NCBI GenBank assembly: GCA_024399575.1
Contig: JAKSNT010000002.1
Coordinates: forward strand, 1 to 63,222
DNA: 63,222 nt
DNA from: Paludibacteraceae bacterium
GTDB lineage: Bacteria; Bacteroidota; Bacteroidia; Bacteroidales; Paludibacteraceae
Direction: 5' to 3'
This document shows, piece after piece, positions 26,315 to 35,123 of this stretch (the stretch's first letter is position 1; each line of letters opens with the position of its first letter). The position numbers and the translations under genes are program-made. The notes under the pieces were generated by a model, which worked only from the letters and a program-made list of their open reading frames with translations, had not been told where the DNA came from and did no database searches.

Positions 26315-27132
26315 TAAGTGTCATAATCCCAAACTACAACTATTCGAGGTATCTCAGGGAGAGGATAGACTCGGTGCTCGGACAGACATACAGCGACATT
26401 GAGGTGATAATGCTCGATGACTGCTCGACCGACAATAGCGTGGAGATTATGAAGTCGTATGATGATCCAAGGATAGTTGGGGTATTCCTGAATGAACATA
26501 ATTCAGGCTCGCCTTTCGAGCAGTGGCGACGTGGGTTGGAAAAGGCTATGGGTGAATATGTATGGATAGCTGAGGCTGATGACAGTGCCGACATTCATTT
26601 TCTCGAAGAGACAGTGAAAACTATGGAGAAAGAGAAGGCGGTACTTGGATTTGCAGCTTCGGTTATGGTTACTGCTGAAGGATGTAGTCTTGCAAAGGAT
26701 TATGACCATTGGAAAAGGAGAAGAATTGTTGAAGGCGGGTACAGCGTCTATTCCGGCAGACAATTTGCTGTTGGCATGCAGTATTGGCGAAACTGCGTTT
26801 ACAATGCCAGCGGAGTGGTTTTCAGGCGCGATGCGGTGGGCGAGGATGAATTGAAAGCCTTGGATATGCGATATTCTGGAGACTGGCTTTTCTGGACAGG
26901 TATAGGTCTGAAGGGAAATGTGGTCGAACTCCACAGACGGCTGAACAGATTCAGGTTCCACGATGGGAGTGTGACTCACAAAGGTGCTTACGAAGGGTTC
27001 CTTGAAGATATCGAGGTGGTCGGGATTTTCAACGAACGGTTCAATATCAATCCTTTCAAGCGTTGTTTCCGGAAAATGAAGTTCAGACGTCGTTGGAAAC
27101 GTATGGGTTTTGATTCCTTATGCCCGGTATGA
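26311..27132 (+). CDS. GT2 family glycosyltransferase
   Basis: A 273-residue GT2 enzyme (MISVIIPNYNYSRYLRERI, DDCSTDNS and AEADDSAD in place of the usual DxD). It follows the previous gene with a four-base overlap. Its 3' end overlaps the convergent O-antigen ligase-like gene by 50 bases. Last gene of the spt-metK-LPS operon; no terminator hairpin is visible. Confidence 0.88.
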   Translation: MISVIIPNYNYSRYLRERIDSVLGQTYSDIEVIMLDDCSTDNSVEIMKSYDDPRIVGVFLNEHNSGSPFEQWRRGLEKAMGEYVWIAEADDSADIHFLEETVKTMEKEKAVLGFAASVMVTAEGCSLAKDYDHWKRRRIVEGGYSVYSGRQFAVGMQYWRNCVYNASGVVFRRDAVGEDELKALDMRYSGDWLFWTGIGLKGNVVELHRRLNRFRFHDGSVTHKGAYEGFLEDIEVVGIFNERFNINPFKRCFRKMKFRRRWKRMGFDSLCPV

Positions 27133-28297
27133 CCAGCAAGAGCAGTGCAAGGCAGAATGGTGGTACAGTATAGAAAACCTCAAAGCAGTATTGCACTATA
27201 TATATCAACTCAACGGCAAAGAGATATTCCCTGTTCCTGAATAGGAACAACGGCAGGACAAGACATGCCAGAAACAGCAATACGCCTATCGGTCCGTCGG
27301 ACAGCTGTTCCTCAATGAATGCGTTGTGAGGGTGAAACATATATTTCTTGTCGGTGTTGCGAATCTCGTCAGGGACAAACCAGCAGTCAATCGTTTCAAA
27401 GCAACGGTCAACGAAAGTCTGCCTGCCTTCTGCAAATCCCCAGCCTAAAGGCTTCTCTTCCATCATATTGAAAGCTACGTTCCACACCTTCAGCCTTGGC
27501 TCTCCCTGTAGCCATGCCATTCTGGGGTGTGAGCCTACAAGACCTGCGATGCACAGAATCATGACCGGAATAAGCCAGTATAGCATGCGGCGTCGCCATT
27601 TCCATACGGAAGTGATGCTGAACGTCATGAGTGTCAGCAGCATGGTGATGAATCCAATCCTGCCGTCAGTGATGCACAGAGCCAGGAACGACGGAATGGT
27701 AAGTATTCCGAAAATCAGTTGCTCCTTCAGTTTGCCATTAACGAAAATCAGAGCGTACGCAACCAAGGCAAGGTTGAAGGCTGCATTGGCTTTCATGTGG
27801 TCGTTGAAAAAGTGCATCCGCGCATCGTTGAACGACGATGCGAAATCAGTTTGCATATTCATGCCTGATAGGATGCGGATTACCATCAGTGCGGGGAATA
27901 CGACAAGACCGTATGCCACCCATTTCAGATTTATGTCTTCTGGCAAACCGAGAATACCCATCAGCCCGAACATCAGGAAGGAATAACGTTGCTCAAGTCC
28001 GTAGCGCACAAATATGCGGGACGTCATGTCTCCGCCGGCAATCAGTGAGACGGTCGGCATTATGGCAAAAAAAGCGATGAAAGCGACGAATGTCCATTTT
28101 CCGTTGCTCCATGACCAGTGTTTAAGCCTGCCGCTGAGTACAATTTCTGCAAAATAAAACAATGCAACGCACCACATCACTATGCGGTTCACGTATGTGT
28201 CGCCAATGTATAGCGACACTGACCATAGCATTGCCAGCAATGTAAGTGATGTTAGAAAACCATATCGTAGCAGACTCAGTAACCGCAATTTTAACAT
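27083..28297 (-). CDS. O-antigen ligase-like membrane protein
   Basis: About 404 residues with ten or more membrane segments and a periplasmic loop containing HPHNAFIEEQLSDGPIG, a typical motif of the O-antigen ligase/polymerase (Wzy_C/WaaL) family. WaaL joins O-antigen to the lipid A core in the periplasm, which fits the LPS genes it faces. I choose ATG 28297 instead of the in-frame ATG at 28327, because the -7 box (28325-28332) covers the latter and transcription must begin downstream of it. Polymerase rather than ligase activity cannot be excluded. Confidence 0.8.
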   Translation of the reverse strand: MLKLRLLSLLRYGFLTSLTLLAMLWSVSLYIGDTYVNRIVMWCVALFYFAEIVLSGRLKHWSWSNGKWTFVAFIAFFAIMPTVSLIAGGDMTSRIFVRYGLEQRYSFLMFGLMGILGLPEDINLKWVAYGLVVFPALMVIRILSGMNMQTDFASSFNDARMHFFNDHMKANAAFNLALVAYALIFVNGKLKEQLIFGILTIPSFLALCITDGRIGFITMLLTLMTFSITSVWKWRRRMLYWLIPVMILCIAGLVGSHPRMAWLQGEPRLKVWNVAFNMMEEKPLGWGFAEGRQTFVDRCFETIDCWFVPDEIRNTDKKYMFHPHNAFIEEQLSDGPIGVLLFLACLVLPLFLFRNREYLFAVELIYIVQYCFEVFYTVPPFCLALLLLVIPGIRNQNPYVSNDV

Positions 28298-28324
28298 ATC
28301 GTATAGCACATTGTAACCTGAATG

Positions 28325-28332
28325 CAAAGGTA
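28325..28332 (-). promoter_or_regulatory. Promoter (-7 box) of the O-antigen ligase-like gene
   Basis: Reads TACCTTTG on the minus strand and fixes the start of the downstream gene at 28297. Confidence 0.65.
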
Positions 28333-28377
28333 CAAATAATTTTTTGTTAAAAAGCTCATTTATTCAAATAAATTTAG

Positions 28378-28385
28378 TACCTTTG
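28378..28385 (+). promoter_or_regulatory. Promoter (-7 box) of the FKBP operon
   Basis: TACCTTTG, 27 bases before the first FKBP gene. It is divergent from the promoter at 28325-28332. Confidence 0.65.
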
Positions 28386-28411
28386 CGGGCTGAAAAAAAT
28401 CATAAGGATAT

Positions 28412-29005
28412 ATGGATAAGACAAGTTATGCAATTGGATTGAGCTTTGGGCAGCAATTGGCGCAAAGTAATATTAAAGGGCTTGATTACGAGTCGTTTGC
28501 AAAAGGCGTTGAGGCAATGTGCGAAGGTAAGAAGCCAGAGATAAATCTCGGTGAGGCACAGCAGTTGCTCACTGCATATTTCAATAAACTCGAAGACGAG
28601 GCAAAGAAAGCGGGTGAATCTACAAGAAAGGCAGGCGAGGATTTTCTCAAAAAGAATGCGGAACGCAAGGAAGTGACTGTATTGCCAAGTGGTTTGCAGT
28701 ACGAGGTTCTGACTCCAGCCATAGGTGTCAAGCCAACTACGAATGACAGGGTGCGAGTTCATTATCATGGAACGTTGATTGACGGAACAGTGTTCGACAG
28801 TTCTGTGAAGCGTGGCGAACCTGCAGAATTTGGCGTTACTCAGGTCATTGCAGGCTGGGTTGAGGCTTTGCAGTTGATGTCTGTGGGGTCGAAATGGAGA
28901 TTGTTCATTCCTTACAACCTCGCATACGGCGAACGTGGCGCAGGAGCATCAATACCTCCATATTCAGCACTTGTTTTCGATGTTGAACTTTTAGGAATAT
29001 TGTAA
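28412..29005 (+). CDS. Cytoplasmic FKBP-type peptidyl-prolyl isomerase (FklB-like)
   Basis: A 197-residue protein with an N-terminal dimerisation domain ([14 protein letters not shown]...) and a C-terminal FKBP domain ([40 protein letters not shown]). It lacks a signal peptide and has the length of E. coli FklB. It catalyses proline cis-trans isomerisation, probably as a folding helper. First of three FKBP genes in a row. Confidence 0.9.
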   Translation: MDKTSYAIGLSFGQQLAQSNIKGLDYESFAKGVEAMCEGKKPEINLGEAQQLLTAYFNKLEDEAKKAGESTRKAGEDFLKKNAERKEVTVLPSGLQYEVLTPAIGVKPTTNDRVRVHYHGTLIDGTVFDSSVKRGEPAEFGVTQVIAGWVEALQLMSVGSKWRLFIPYNLAYGERGAGASIPPYSALVFDVELLGIL

Positions 29006-29025
29006 TTAATTTATTTATAAAAAAA

Positions 29026-30258
29026 ATGAAAACCAGACTTTTATTGGTTGCAGCTGTAATTGCTGCTATGTTCGTATCTTGCAATAAGAAGAATTTTGCT
29101 GATACAAAAATCGAGACAGGCGCAGACTCTTTGAACTACGCATTCGGATTTATCAATGGTGTAGGTATCCGCAGTCAGGTTATTGGTAATGATACTCTCA
29201 GCGAAGATGCCATCAACGATTTCTGCAAGGGATTTACTGAGACTTTCGGAGTTGTCGAAGGAAAGGATTTTGTCAAGTCAACAGGTTTCCTCACAGGTGT
29301 GAACTTGGCAAAGCAGTTCAACTCAGGTTTCTTGTTCAATGACTCTACCATTCCTGCCAACAAGGATTTGGCATTGGAGGCTTTCGGGTTCGGTATCGAA
29401 CGTAAAGAGTGGATTATGACTCCTGATTCAGCAATGAATTTCATCCGTAATACAATCGGTATGGCAATGTTTACAGGTGCAAGTGTAAACCCTTCGAAGG
29501 AAGATGCTGAGACACTCAACAAATGTATCGGTTATCTCAATGCTATCCAGGCTCGCAACTTTATTCTCGGAGGAGATACTACAGCCAAGGATATCAAGAA
29601 CTTCATGAAGGGTTTCAAGAAGGGCTTGAACAGTCCTGAGAAGGACTCGATGTATGTCAGAGGTATGGATATCGGTTCAAAATTCACTATGAATCTCAAG
29701 TCAACCGAAGCATTCTTCAACGACAGCAACTATAAAGTTAACTATGATGCTATCGGTCGTGGTGCAATCGATGGAATAAAATGCAATCCTGAGGCTCTCA
29801 TGACTACACAGGAGGCTATGGATTATTTCCAGAATACAAGTAAGGCTGTAATCGAGAAGCAGAACGAACCTGTCATCAAGGCAAACCGCGAGTTCCTTGA
29901 GAACAACAAGAACGAGGAGGGCGTTGTCGAGACTGAGTCAGGTCTCCAGTACAAAGTCATCACCGAGGGTAAGGGACCTAAGCCAACGGCAGAAAGCACA
30001 GTGAAGGTGCACTACACTGGCACACTGATTGACGGCACTGTGTTCGACAGCTCTGTTGAACGTGGCGAACCTGCCGAATTTGCAGTTGGTCAGGTTATCC
30101 CAGGTTGGACTGAGGGACTTCAGCTTATGTCAGTCGGCTCTAAATACATGCTCTATATCCCATACGAACTCGGTTATGGCGAACGTGGGCAGGGTCAGGA
30201 CATACCAGGATTTTCGACGCTGATTTTCGAAGTTGAATTATTGGAAATCGTAAAATGA
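29026..30258 (+). CDS. FKBP-type isomerase lipoprotein with duplicated N-domains
   Basis: A 410-residue predicted lipoprotein (signal ending MFVSC, Cys19). Two FKBP N-terminal-type helical repeats ([18 protein letters not shown] and [17 protein letters not shown]) precede the C-terminal FKBP domain ([30 protein letters not shown]). It is about twice the length of ordinary FKBPs. It lies in the envelope, probably the periplasm, and is paralogous to the next gene, which it overlaps by four bases. Confidence 0.88.
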   Translation: MKTRLLLVAAVIAAMFVSCNKKNFADTKIETGADSLNYAFGFINGVGIRSQVIGNDTLSEDAINDFCKGFTETFGVVEGKDFVKSTGFLTGVNLAKQFNSGFLFNDSTIPANKDLALEAFGFGIERKEWIMTPDSAMNFIRNTIGMAMFTGASVNPSKEDAETLNKCIGYLNAIQARNFILGGDTTAKDIKNFMKGFKKGLNSPEKDSMYVRGMDIGSKFTMNLKSTEAFFNDSNYKVNYDAIGRGAIDGIKCNPEALMTTQEAMDYFQNTSKAVIEKQNEPVIKANREFLENNKNEEGVVETESGLQYKVITEGKGPKPTAESTVKVHYTGTLIDGTVFDSSVERGEPAEFAVGQVIPGWTEGLQLMSVGSKYMLYIPYELGYGERGQGQDIPGFSTLIFEVELLEIVK

Positions 30259-31475
30259 GAAAATTAGTTGTTATTACATTTGCAATGCTTGCCGCACTAT
30301 TTACGTGCGGCAATGTGTTTGCAGGCAACGACAGTCGTGTTGATTCCCTGAACTACGCATTGGGTTGTGTACAGGGCGAAAACATTCGCTTGCAGGTCAT
30401 AGGTGCTGATACACTCGATAGTAAAAAAATCACTCAGTTCTGCAATGGATTCAACCAGTCCTACGGCATTACCGAAGGAAAGGAATTTGTCAGGAATTCG
30501 GGATATATTGCTGGCGCAGGTTTGGCTGAAGAGCTGAACCGAGGTTTCTTGTTCAATGATTCTACAATTCCTGCAATGAAGAACTTGGTGATTGATGCCT
30601 TCCTGTCGGGAATCTATAACAGGAAATGGATTGTATCCGAGGATTCTGCAATGAATTTCGTACAGGGTACACTCGGAATGTCGGTATATACCGGTGAGAA
30701 GGTGAATCCTTCGAAGGAAAATGCTGAAATGCTCAATCGTTGTGTGGGTTACCTGAATGGTATTAATGCACGCAGGAATGCGCTTGGCAAAGATACCACC
30801 GACAAGGATATCAAGTTGTTCGTGAGCGAGTTCAACAAGGGAATGAAAGTGGACGAGAAAGAGAGACTGTTCATCTCAGGAATGAATGTCGGAACACGTA
30901 TGACTCAGGGGCTGAAACAGATGGGCTTTTTCTTCAACGATTCGGCTTATGCCCTTAAACTCGACATTGTCAAACAGGGCACTCTTGATTGTGTCACAAA
31001 TAATGCAAAGGCTAAAATGACAGGTGGGTCTGCTATTCAGTATCTGAATGCTGTCGAGAAATCAATTCAGGAACAGAAGAACGCTGTTGCTATTGCTGAA
31101 GGACGTAGATTCCTTGACGATAATCGCAGGCAGGCAGGTGTGCTTGAAACTCCTTCGGGTTTGCAATACAAGGTTGTCAAGGAAAGCAATGGCTTGAAAC
31201 CTACTGCTGAAAGTACTGTCAAGGTGCATTATACTGGTAAACTGATTGATGGTACGGTGTTTGACAGTTCTGTAGAACGTGGTGAACCGCTTGAGTTCCC
31301 TTTGAACCGTGTCATCAAGGGTTGGACTGAGGGTCTGCAGTTGATGGGCGTAGGTTCGAAATATATTCTCTATATACCTTACGATCTCGGTTATGGTGAG
31401 AAGGGTGCAGGTGGTGTGATTCCGGGATATGCGACACTGATTTTCGAAGTTGAATTATTGGATATTGTGAAATGA
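30255..31475 (+). CDS. Exported FKBP-type isomerase, paralogue of the preceding gene
   Basis: A 406-residue copy of the preceding gene's plan: signal peptide (about 1-23, ending NVFAG, a signal peptidase I type site), two N-terminal helical repeats and an FKBP domain ([17 protein letters not shown]). It lacks a convincing lipobox, so it may be soluble while its neighbour is anchored. Overlaps the FKBP before it and the DUF2148 gene after it by four bases each. Confidence 0.87.
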   Translation: MRKLVVITFAMLAALFTCGNVFAGNDSRVDSLNYALGCVQGENIRLQVIGADTLDSKKITQFCNGFNQSYGITEGKEFVRNSGYIAGAGLAEELNRGFLFNDSTIPAMKNLVIDAFLSGIYNRKWIVSEDSAMNFVQGTLGMSVYTGEKVNPSKENAEMLNRCVGYLNGINARRNALGKDTTDKDIKLFVSEFNKGMKVDEKERLFISGMNVGTRMTQGLKQMGFFFNDSAYALKLDIVKQGTLDCVTNNAKAKMTGGSAIQYLNAVEKSIQEQKNAVAIAEGRRFLDDNRRQAGVLETPSGLQYKVVKESNGLKPTAESTVKVHYTGKLIDGTVFDSSVERGEPLEFPLNRVIKGWTEGLQLMGVGSKYILYIPYDLGYGEKGAGGVIPGYATLIFEVELLDIVK

Positions 31476-31996
31476 TAGTCAATTCAAGAGATATACGTCA
31501 CGAGATGGCGCTCGAGGCTGCCCGTCGTATTATGACGGCAGCTACGACAGCGCCTAAGGGCAAGGGCGTTGATGACATTGAATCTATGTTGGTTGATGGC
31601 GAGGATTTGAATCGTCTTGCCGACGAAATGGAACGTCTTGCTGACGGTCAGCCTAATGCTTCGTTTGTCCGTGATGCTGGTAATATACGTGCATCGGAAT
31701 GTGCCGTGATGATTGGCTGTATGCGCAAGCCTTTGGGTTTGAATTGCGGTCATTGCGGTTTTCCTAAATGTGGCGGCAGACCTGTTGGAGTTCCTTGTGC
31801 GTTCAATACCGTTGACCTCGGCATAGCGTTAGGTTCTGCCTGCTCGATGGCGTCTGAGTGCAAGGTCGATACCCGTGTGATGTTTACGGCAGGTCTGGCA
31901 TGTATGTCGCTCGGCTGGTTGAAGGATTGTGCGCCTGTTTTCGTATTGCCAATTTCAATTACTGCCAAGAGCCCTTATTTTGACAGAAATAAGTAA
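31472..31996 (+). CDS. DUF2148 ferredoxin-domain protein
   Basis: A 174-residue protein of the DUF2148 family, annotated as ferredoxin domain-containing. A cysteine-rich stretch (IGCMRKPLGLNCGHCGFPKCGG) could bind an iron-sulfur cluster. No signal peptide. It overlaps the FKBP stop by four bases; why it is coupled to folding factors is not evident. Function unknown. Confidence 0.8.
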   Translation: MIVNSRDIRHEMALEAARRIMTAATTAPKGKGVDDIESMLVDGEDLNRLADEMERLADGQPNASFVRDAGNIRASECAVMIGCMRKPLGLNCGHCGFPKCGGRPVGVPCAFNTVDLGIALGSACSMASECKVDTRVMFTAGLACMSLGWLKDCAPVFVLPISITAKSPYFDRNK

Positions 31997-31999
31997 TTA

Positions 32000-32070
32000 G
32001 CATAGGGCGATGCCATAGGCTATAATGTCAAGCTCCTTCAGAGCTAATGACCGATTTGGGTTAAAAAGTA
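32000..32070 (-). repeat. REP-like element, copy 2 (inverted relative to 1553-1614)
   Basis: Read on the minus strand, this stretch matches 1553-1614 at most positions, including the AGCTC-TGAAG-GAGCT hairpin and the CTTGACATTATAGCC run. Only the first part of the element is present; the outer 3' arm and the inner stems of copy 1 are missing. Confidence 0.7.
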
Positions 32071-32200
32071 GTTATACTGAAGCCGTAAATCGCCAATGCC
32101 ATTTCTATGAAATTCAGTACAGAGGTCAAGACCAGACGGAAGGGTGGTATGGAACATGACAGTGGAGTGATGATCGTAGGGATAGAGTAAGATGTCGGTG
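32071..32200 (+). pseudogene. Truncated duplicate of the GSCFA gene's promoter and 5' end
   Basis: Starting with GCCGTAAATCGCCAATG, this copies the leader and first codons of the intact GSCFA gene at 37797. ATG 32107 opens MKFSTEVKTRRKGGMEHDSG followed by VMIVG, against MEFRTEVKVSRRGGMEHDSG and VMLVG in the intact gene. A stop comes at 32188-32190 and similarity fades soon after. The -7 box is degraded. The copy abuts REP-like copy 2. Confidence 0.75.
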
Positions 32201-32215
32201 AGACGTGATGCAGCA

Positions 32216-33307
32216 TTAATGAAACAGAGTGGCGATAATGTCGTCCGCAACGTACCAGCCCTCTTCACGCAACGTCATGATCCCGCCATCAGTGATGTCA
32301 ATCCACTGGATTTTTCTCGCTGCCCTCAACATACCGTCAACCCAGTGACTGGGAAAATCAGCCGTCATATCGTTGAGACTCACCCCTTTCGAAGTGCGCA
32401 ATCCCAACATCAGCCGTTCGTTGAATCTCTCTTCATCAGTGAGCATTTCAGTCGTAAATTCACGCGATTTTATGTATTTCACCGTTGAAGAGATGTTTGC
32501 CCTTCGAATTGAGCCTCCATCGTAAGAATGAGCTGCAGGTCCGACACCTATGTATGGTGTGAGGTCCCAGTATCCAGAGTTGTGCCGGGACTCGAAACCA
32601 GGCTTTGCCCAATTAGAAATCTCGTAATGCAGATAACCTGCATCAGCAAGACGGCGGCAGATAAGCACATACATCTCAGCCGAAACCCCTTCGGCGGCAG
32701 GTTCGAAATGCTTTTTCGTAATTTTCGACCCCTCCTCGAACATCAGCGAATAGCACGACACGTGTTGTACACCGCTATCCACAAGCAACTTCAGCGTGTC
32801 GTCAACCATCTGCAAAGTCTGACCTGGAACAGCGAATATCATGTCAGCCGAGACATTTCTGAAACCTGCCTTGCGCGCATTATCAACCGAGCGTAGGGCA
32901 TCAGCAGCAGAATGTCTTCGCTCCATCCATTTCAGTATATTGTCGTCAGCCGACTCTATACCTATGCTCAGTCTGTTGACAGGTGTCTTGCGTTTCAGTT
33001 CACCTGCATATTCCTCAGTGAAATCTTCAGGATTGACCTCTATAGAAATCTCTGCATCAGGCTTCACATTTGCCGTTTCAGCCACCTTTGTGAGAATCGT
33101 TGCAATATCGTCAACAGCAAGCATCGAAGGTGTACCTCCACCCATATATATCGTTCTCAGCGTGATGCCCTTCGCACGTTCATCTATCTCTTCGATTAGT
33201 GAGGTTACATACTTGTCCTTCAGGTTGAAGTTCGTGCCTGATACGAAATCGCAATACGAACACTTATGCCTGCAGAAAGGTACATGTATGTAGATGCCGT
33301 ATTCCAT
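32216..33307 (-). CDS. hemW: Radical SAM heme chaperone HemW
   Basis: A 363-residue radical SAM protein with the cluster motif C12-x3-C16-x2-C19 (CRHKCSYC), then GGGTPS and a C-terminal HemN-type domain. The absence of a longer N-terminal extension and the CxxxCxxCxF form point to HemW (heme transfer) rather than the oxygen-independent coproporphyrinogen oxidase HemN, a common misannotation. It has its own promoter at 33475-33482 and a leader of about 160 bases. Confidence 0.88.
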   Translation of the reverse strand: MEYGIYIHVPFCRHKCSYCDFVSGTNFNLKDKYVTSLIEEIDERAKGITLRTIYMGGGTPSMLAVDDIATILTKVAETANVKPDAEISIEVNPEDFTEEYAGELKRKTPVNRLSIGIESADDNILKWMERRHSAADALRSVDNARKAGFRNVSADMIFAVPGQTLQMVDDTLKLLVDSGVQHVSCYSLMFEEGSKITKKHFEPAAEGVSAEMYVLICRRLADAGYLHYEISNWAKPGFESRHNSGYWDLTPYIGVGPAAHSYDGGSIRRANISSTVKYIKSREFTTEMLTDEERFNERLMLGLRTSKGVSLNDMTADFPSHWVDGMLRAARKIQWIDITDGGIMTLREEGWYVADDIIATLFH

Positions 33308-33474
33308 GAGTGAAAGACTGTTTCAGTTGCGTTTGGTGCATGTGTACGAGGTCAGATAAGAATAGTCATACCCGAGATTGATGGTATATATACTCTTGAA
33401 AGTGACAACTGAGATATTTCGCCATCTCTGCCAATGATTTCCTTTATCATAACATGCAATATTTTTATGGTTGC

Positions 33475-33482
33475 AAAGTTAG
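33475..33482 (-). promoter_or_regulatory. Promoter (-7 box) of hemW
   Basis: Reads TAACTTTG on the minus strand. The resulting leader to the hemW ATG is about 160 bases, long for this genome. Confidence 0.55.
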
Positions 33483-33513
33483 TAATAATTTTCCATACAG
33501 CCAAACAAAACAA

Positions 33514-33567
33514 GCGGAATGTATAGCGGTAACTCGTTTTTTTTGTAGTTACCGCTATACATTCCGC
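33514..33567. repeat. Perfect 21-bp inverted repeat with T-rich loop
   Basis: The arms are 33514-33534 (begins GCGGAATGTATAGC) and 33547-33567 (its exact reverse complement), around a 12-base loop containing eight Ts. It lies between the divergent hemW promoter (33475-33482) and the DUF4143 promoter (33626-33656). CAGCCAAA occurs on both sides (33498-33505 and 33588-33595). It could be a terminator-like hairpin, a cruciform operator or a remnant MITE. Confidence 0.7.
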
Positions 33568-33625
33568 ACTTTTATAACATCCCGACACAGCCAAATATTT
33601 CCATTAAAAAATATTTGCATTATTA

Positions 33626-33656
33626 ATTGCTATGTCAGAAAAAAGTCGTACCTTTG
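33626..33656 (+). promoter_or_regulatory. Promoter of the DUF4143 ATPase gene
   Basis: ATTG (33626-33629), a 19-base A-rich spacer, and TACCTTTG (33649-33656). The module from 33629 to 33660 matches 155-186, the distal promoter of the other ATPase gene, at all but one position. Confidence 0.65.
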
Positions 33657-33663
33657 CAGCCTG

Positions 33664-33762
33664 ATTGGTTCCGAAAAGTGTAACAAAACACCTATTATTG
33701 GTTCCGAAAAGTGTAACGAACCACTATTTATTGGTTCAGAAAAATGTCAATACGCTATATAA
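33664..33762 (+). repeat. Three 33-bp tandem repeats in the DUF4143 leader
   Basis: Units begin at 33664, 33697 and 33730, each opening ATTGGTTCMGAAAARTGT. The frame is open across all three and would encode IGSEKC three times (11-residue period), with stop at 33760-33762. The third unit differs from the first two within the core at two positions, both synonymous. There is no ATG in frame after the predicted transcription start, so translation is uncertain. Confidence 0.7.
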
Positions 33763-33771
33763 CAACTTATT

Positions 33772-35109
33772 ATGTTTAAGAGAAAAATTCAACTCCAATT
33801 AGAGGTATGGAAAAACTCTGAAAACCGCAAGCCGTTAGTTGTGAAAGGTATTCGTCAGTGCGGCAAAACGACTGCCGTGAAACATTTCGCCGAGACGCAC
33901 TACGAAAACACCGTTTACATTGATTTCCACGAACAGGACGATATTATATCACTGTTCGATGGTCCATTGACTGTTGACAATCTGACCACCATCATTTCGG
34001 CAGCACTGCCAACTGCCAGATTCGTTCCTCACAAGACATGCCTAATTTTTGACGAAATACAAGAGTGTCCCCGAGCACGTGGTGCATTGAAATTTTTCCG
34101 TCAGGACGGTCGATATGATGTGATATGCACAGGCTCGCTCTTAGGTGTGAGCGGATATAAGACGTCTGTACAGCAACAACGCGAAAACAATGCCTCGATT
34201 CCTGTCGGCAGCGAAGAATACATCAAAATGTTTCCTATGGATTTCGAGGAATGGCTATGGGCAAACGGAATAAACGACAATGTCATAGACCTGCTACGCC
34301 TTTATTTCCAGAACGAGGAGCCTGTCCCACAGGCGTTGCATACCACTTTGCGAAGGCTTCTGCTTGAATATGTGGTAGTTGGCGGAATGCCCGAGGTAGT
34401 GCAGAGATTCATCGACACCCACGACATAAACCAGACACTCTCGCTACAGAAGGCAATCCTGCAAGGTTACAAGGCTGATATGATAAAGTACGCCCCTCAG
34501 CAGAGCCAGCCATACATTCATCAGTGTTTCGACTCTATCCCAAGGCAGCTGGCGAAGGAGAACGGCAAGTTCCAATACTCCGTTGTGAGACTTGGCGGAC
34601 GCAGCAGCCAGTATGAGGGCAGCCTGCAATGGATTGAAGATGCAGGAATCATCAACCGTTGTCACAACATGAGTATCACCGAGTTGCCTCTGGACGGCAA
34701 TGCCATTGACAGCGAGTTCAAAATCTATATGGAAGATACAGGGCTTTTTGTAGCAATGCTTGAACCAGGCACTCAAGCTGACATTCTACGTGGATCAATG
34801 CTCACCTACAAAGGTGCTATGTTCGAGAATTTCGTAGCAGGGACATTCAGCAAGATGGGTCGTCGGTTGTACTATTTCCGCAAGGAAAGTGGACTTGAAC
34901 TGGATTTCATAATCAGATACAAAGGTGCTTGCACCCCTGTAGAATGCAAAGCCACTTCGGGGAAAGCTCAATCCCTCCGCACTATCCTCAAACACCCCGA
35001 GAAATATCACATCACATCAGCCATAAAACTTGGAGACTACAATATCGGCAGACAGGAAAAACTCCTGACCTTGCCTTTATACATGACGTTCCTATTGACT
35101 GATTTGTGA
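33772..35109 (+). CDS. AAA ATPase with DUF4143 domain
   Basis: A 445-residue protein with Walker A GIRQCGKTT (26-34), Walker B CLIFDEIQE (90-98), a sensor TGSLLG and a C-terminal DUF4143 domain ending in a PD-(D/E)xK-like fold (GLELDFII and PVECKA, near 375-390). Length is normal. Such proteins are abundant and variable in Bacteroidota and are often considered accessory; their role is not established. It carries the Asp and Glu-x-Lys residues expected of the nuclease-like fold. Upstream lies the 33-bp repeat leader; downstream, a DUF3990 remnant on the other strand. Confidence 0.85.
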   Translation: MFKRKIQLQLEVWKNSENRKPLVVKGIRQCGKTTAVKHFAETHYENTVYIDFHEQDDIISLFDGPLTVDNLTTIISAALPTARFVPHKTCLIFDEIQECPRARGALKFFRQDGRYDVICTGSLLGVSGYKTSVQQQRENNASIPVGSEEYIKMFPMDFEEWLWANGINDNVIDLLRLYFQNEEPVPQALHTTLRRLLLEYVVVGGMPEVVQRFIDTHDINQTLSLQKAILQGYKADMIKYAPQQSQPYIHQCFDSIPRQLAKENGKFQYSVVRLGGRSSQYEGSLQWIEDAGIINRCHNMSITELPLDGNAIDSEFKIYMEDTGLFVAMLEPGTQADILRGSMLTYKGAMFENFVAGTFSKMGRRLYYFRKESGLELDFIIRYKGACTPVECKATSGKAQSLRTILKHPEKYHITSAIKLGDYNIGRQEKLLTLPLYMTFLLTDL

Positions 35110-35123
35110 TATGAGATAAATGC

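Noticed and set aside
33454..33762. Forward frame of 102 codons including the IGSEKC repeats
   Set aside because: Its ATG lies upstream of the 33649 promoter and inside the hemW leader, so the full frame cannot come from the ATPase transcript. Only the repeat part is kept as a finding.
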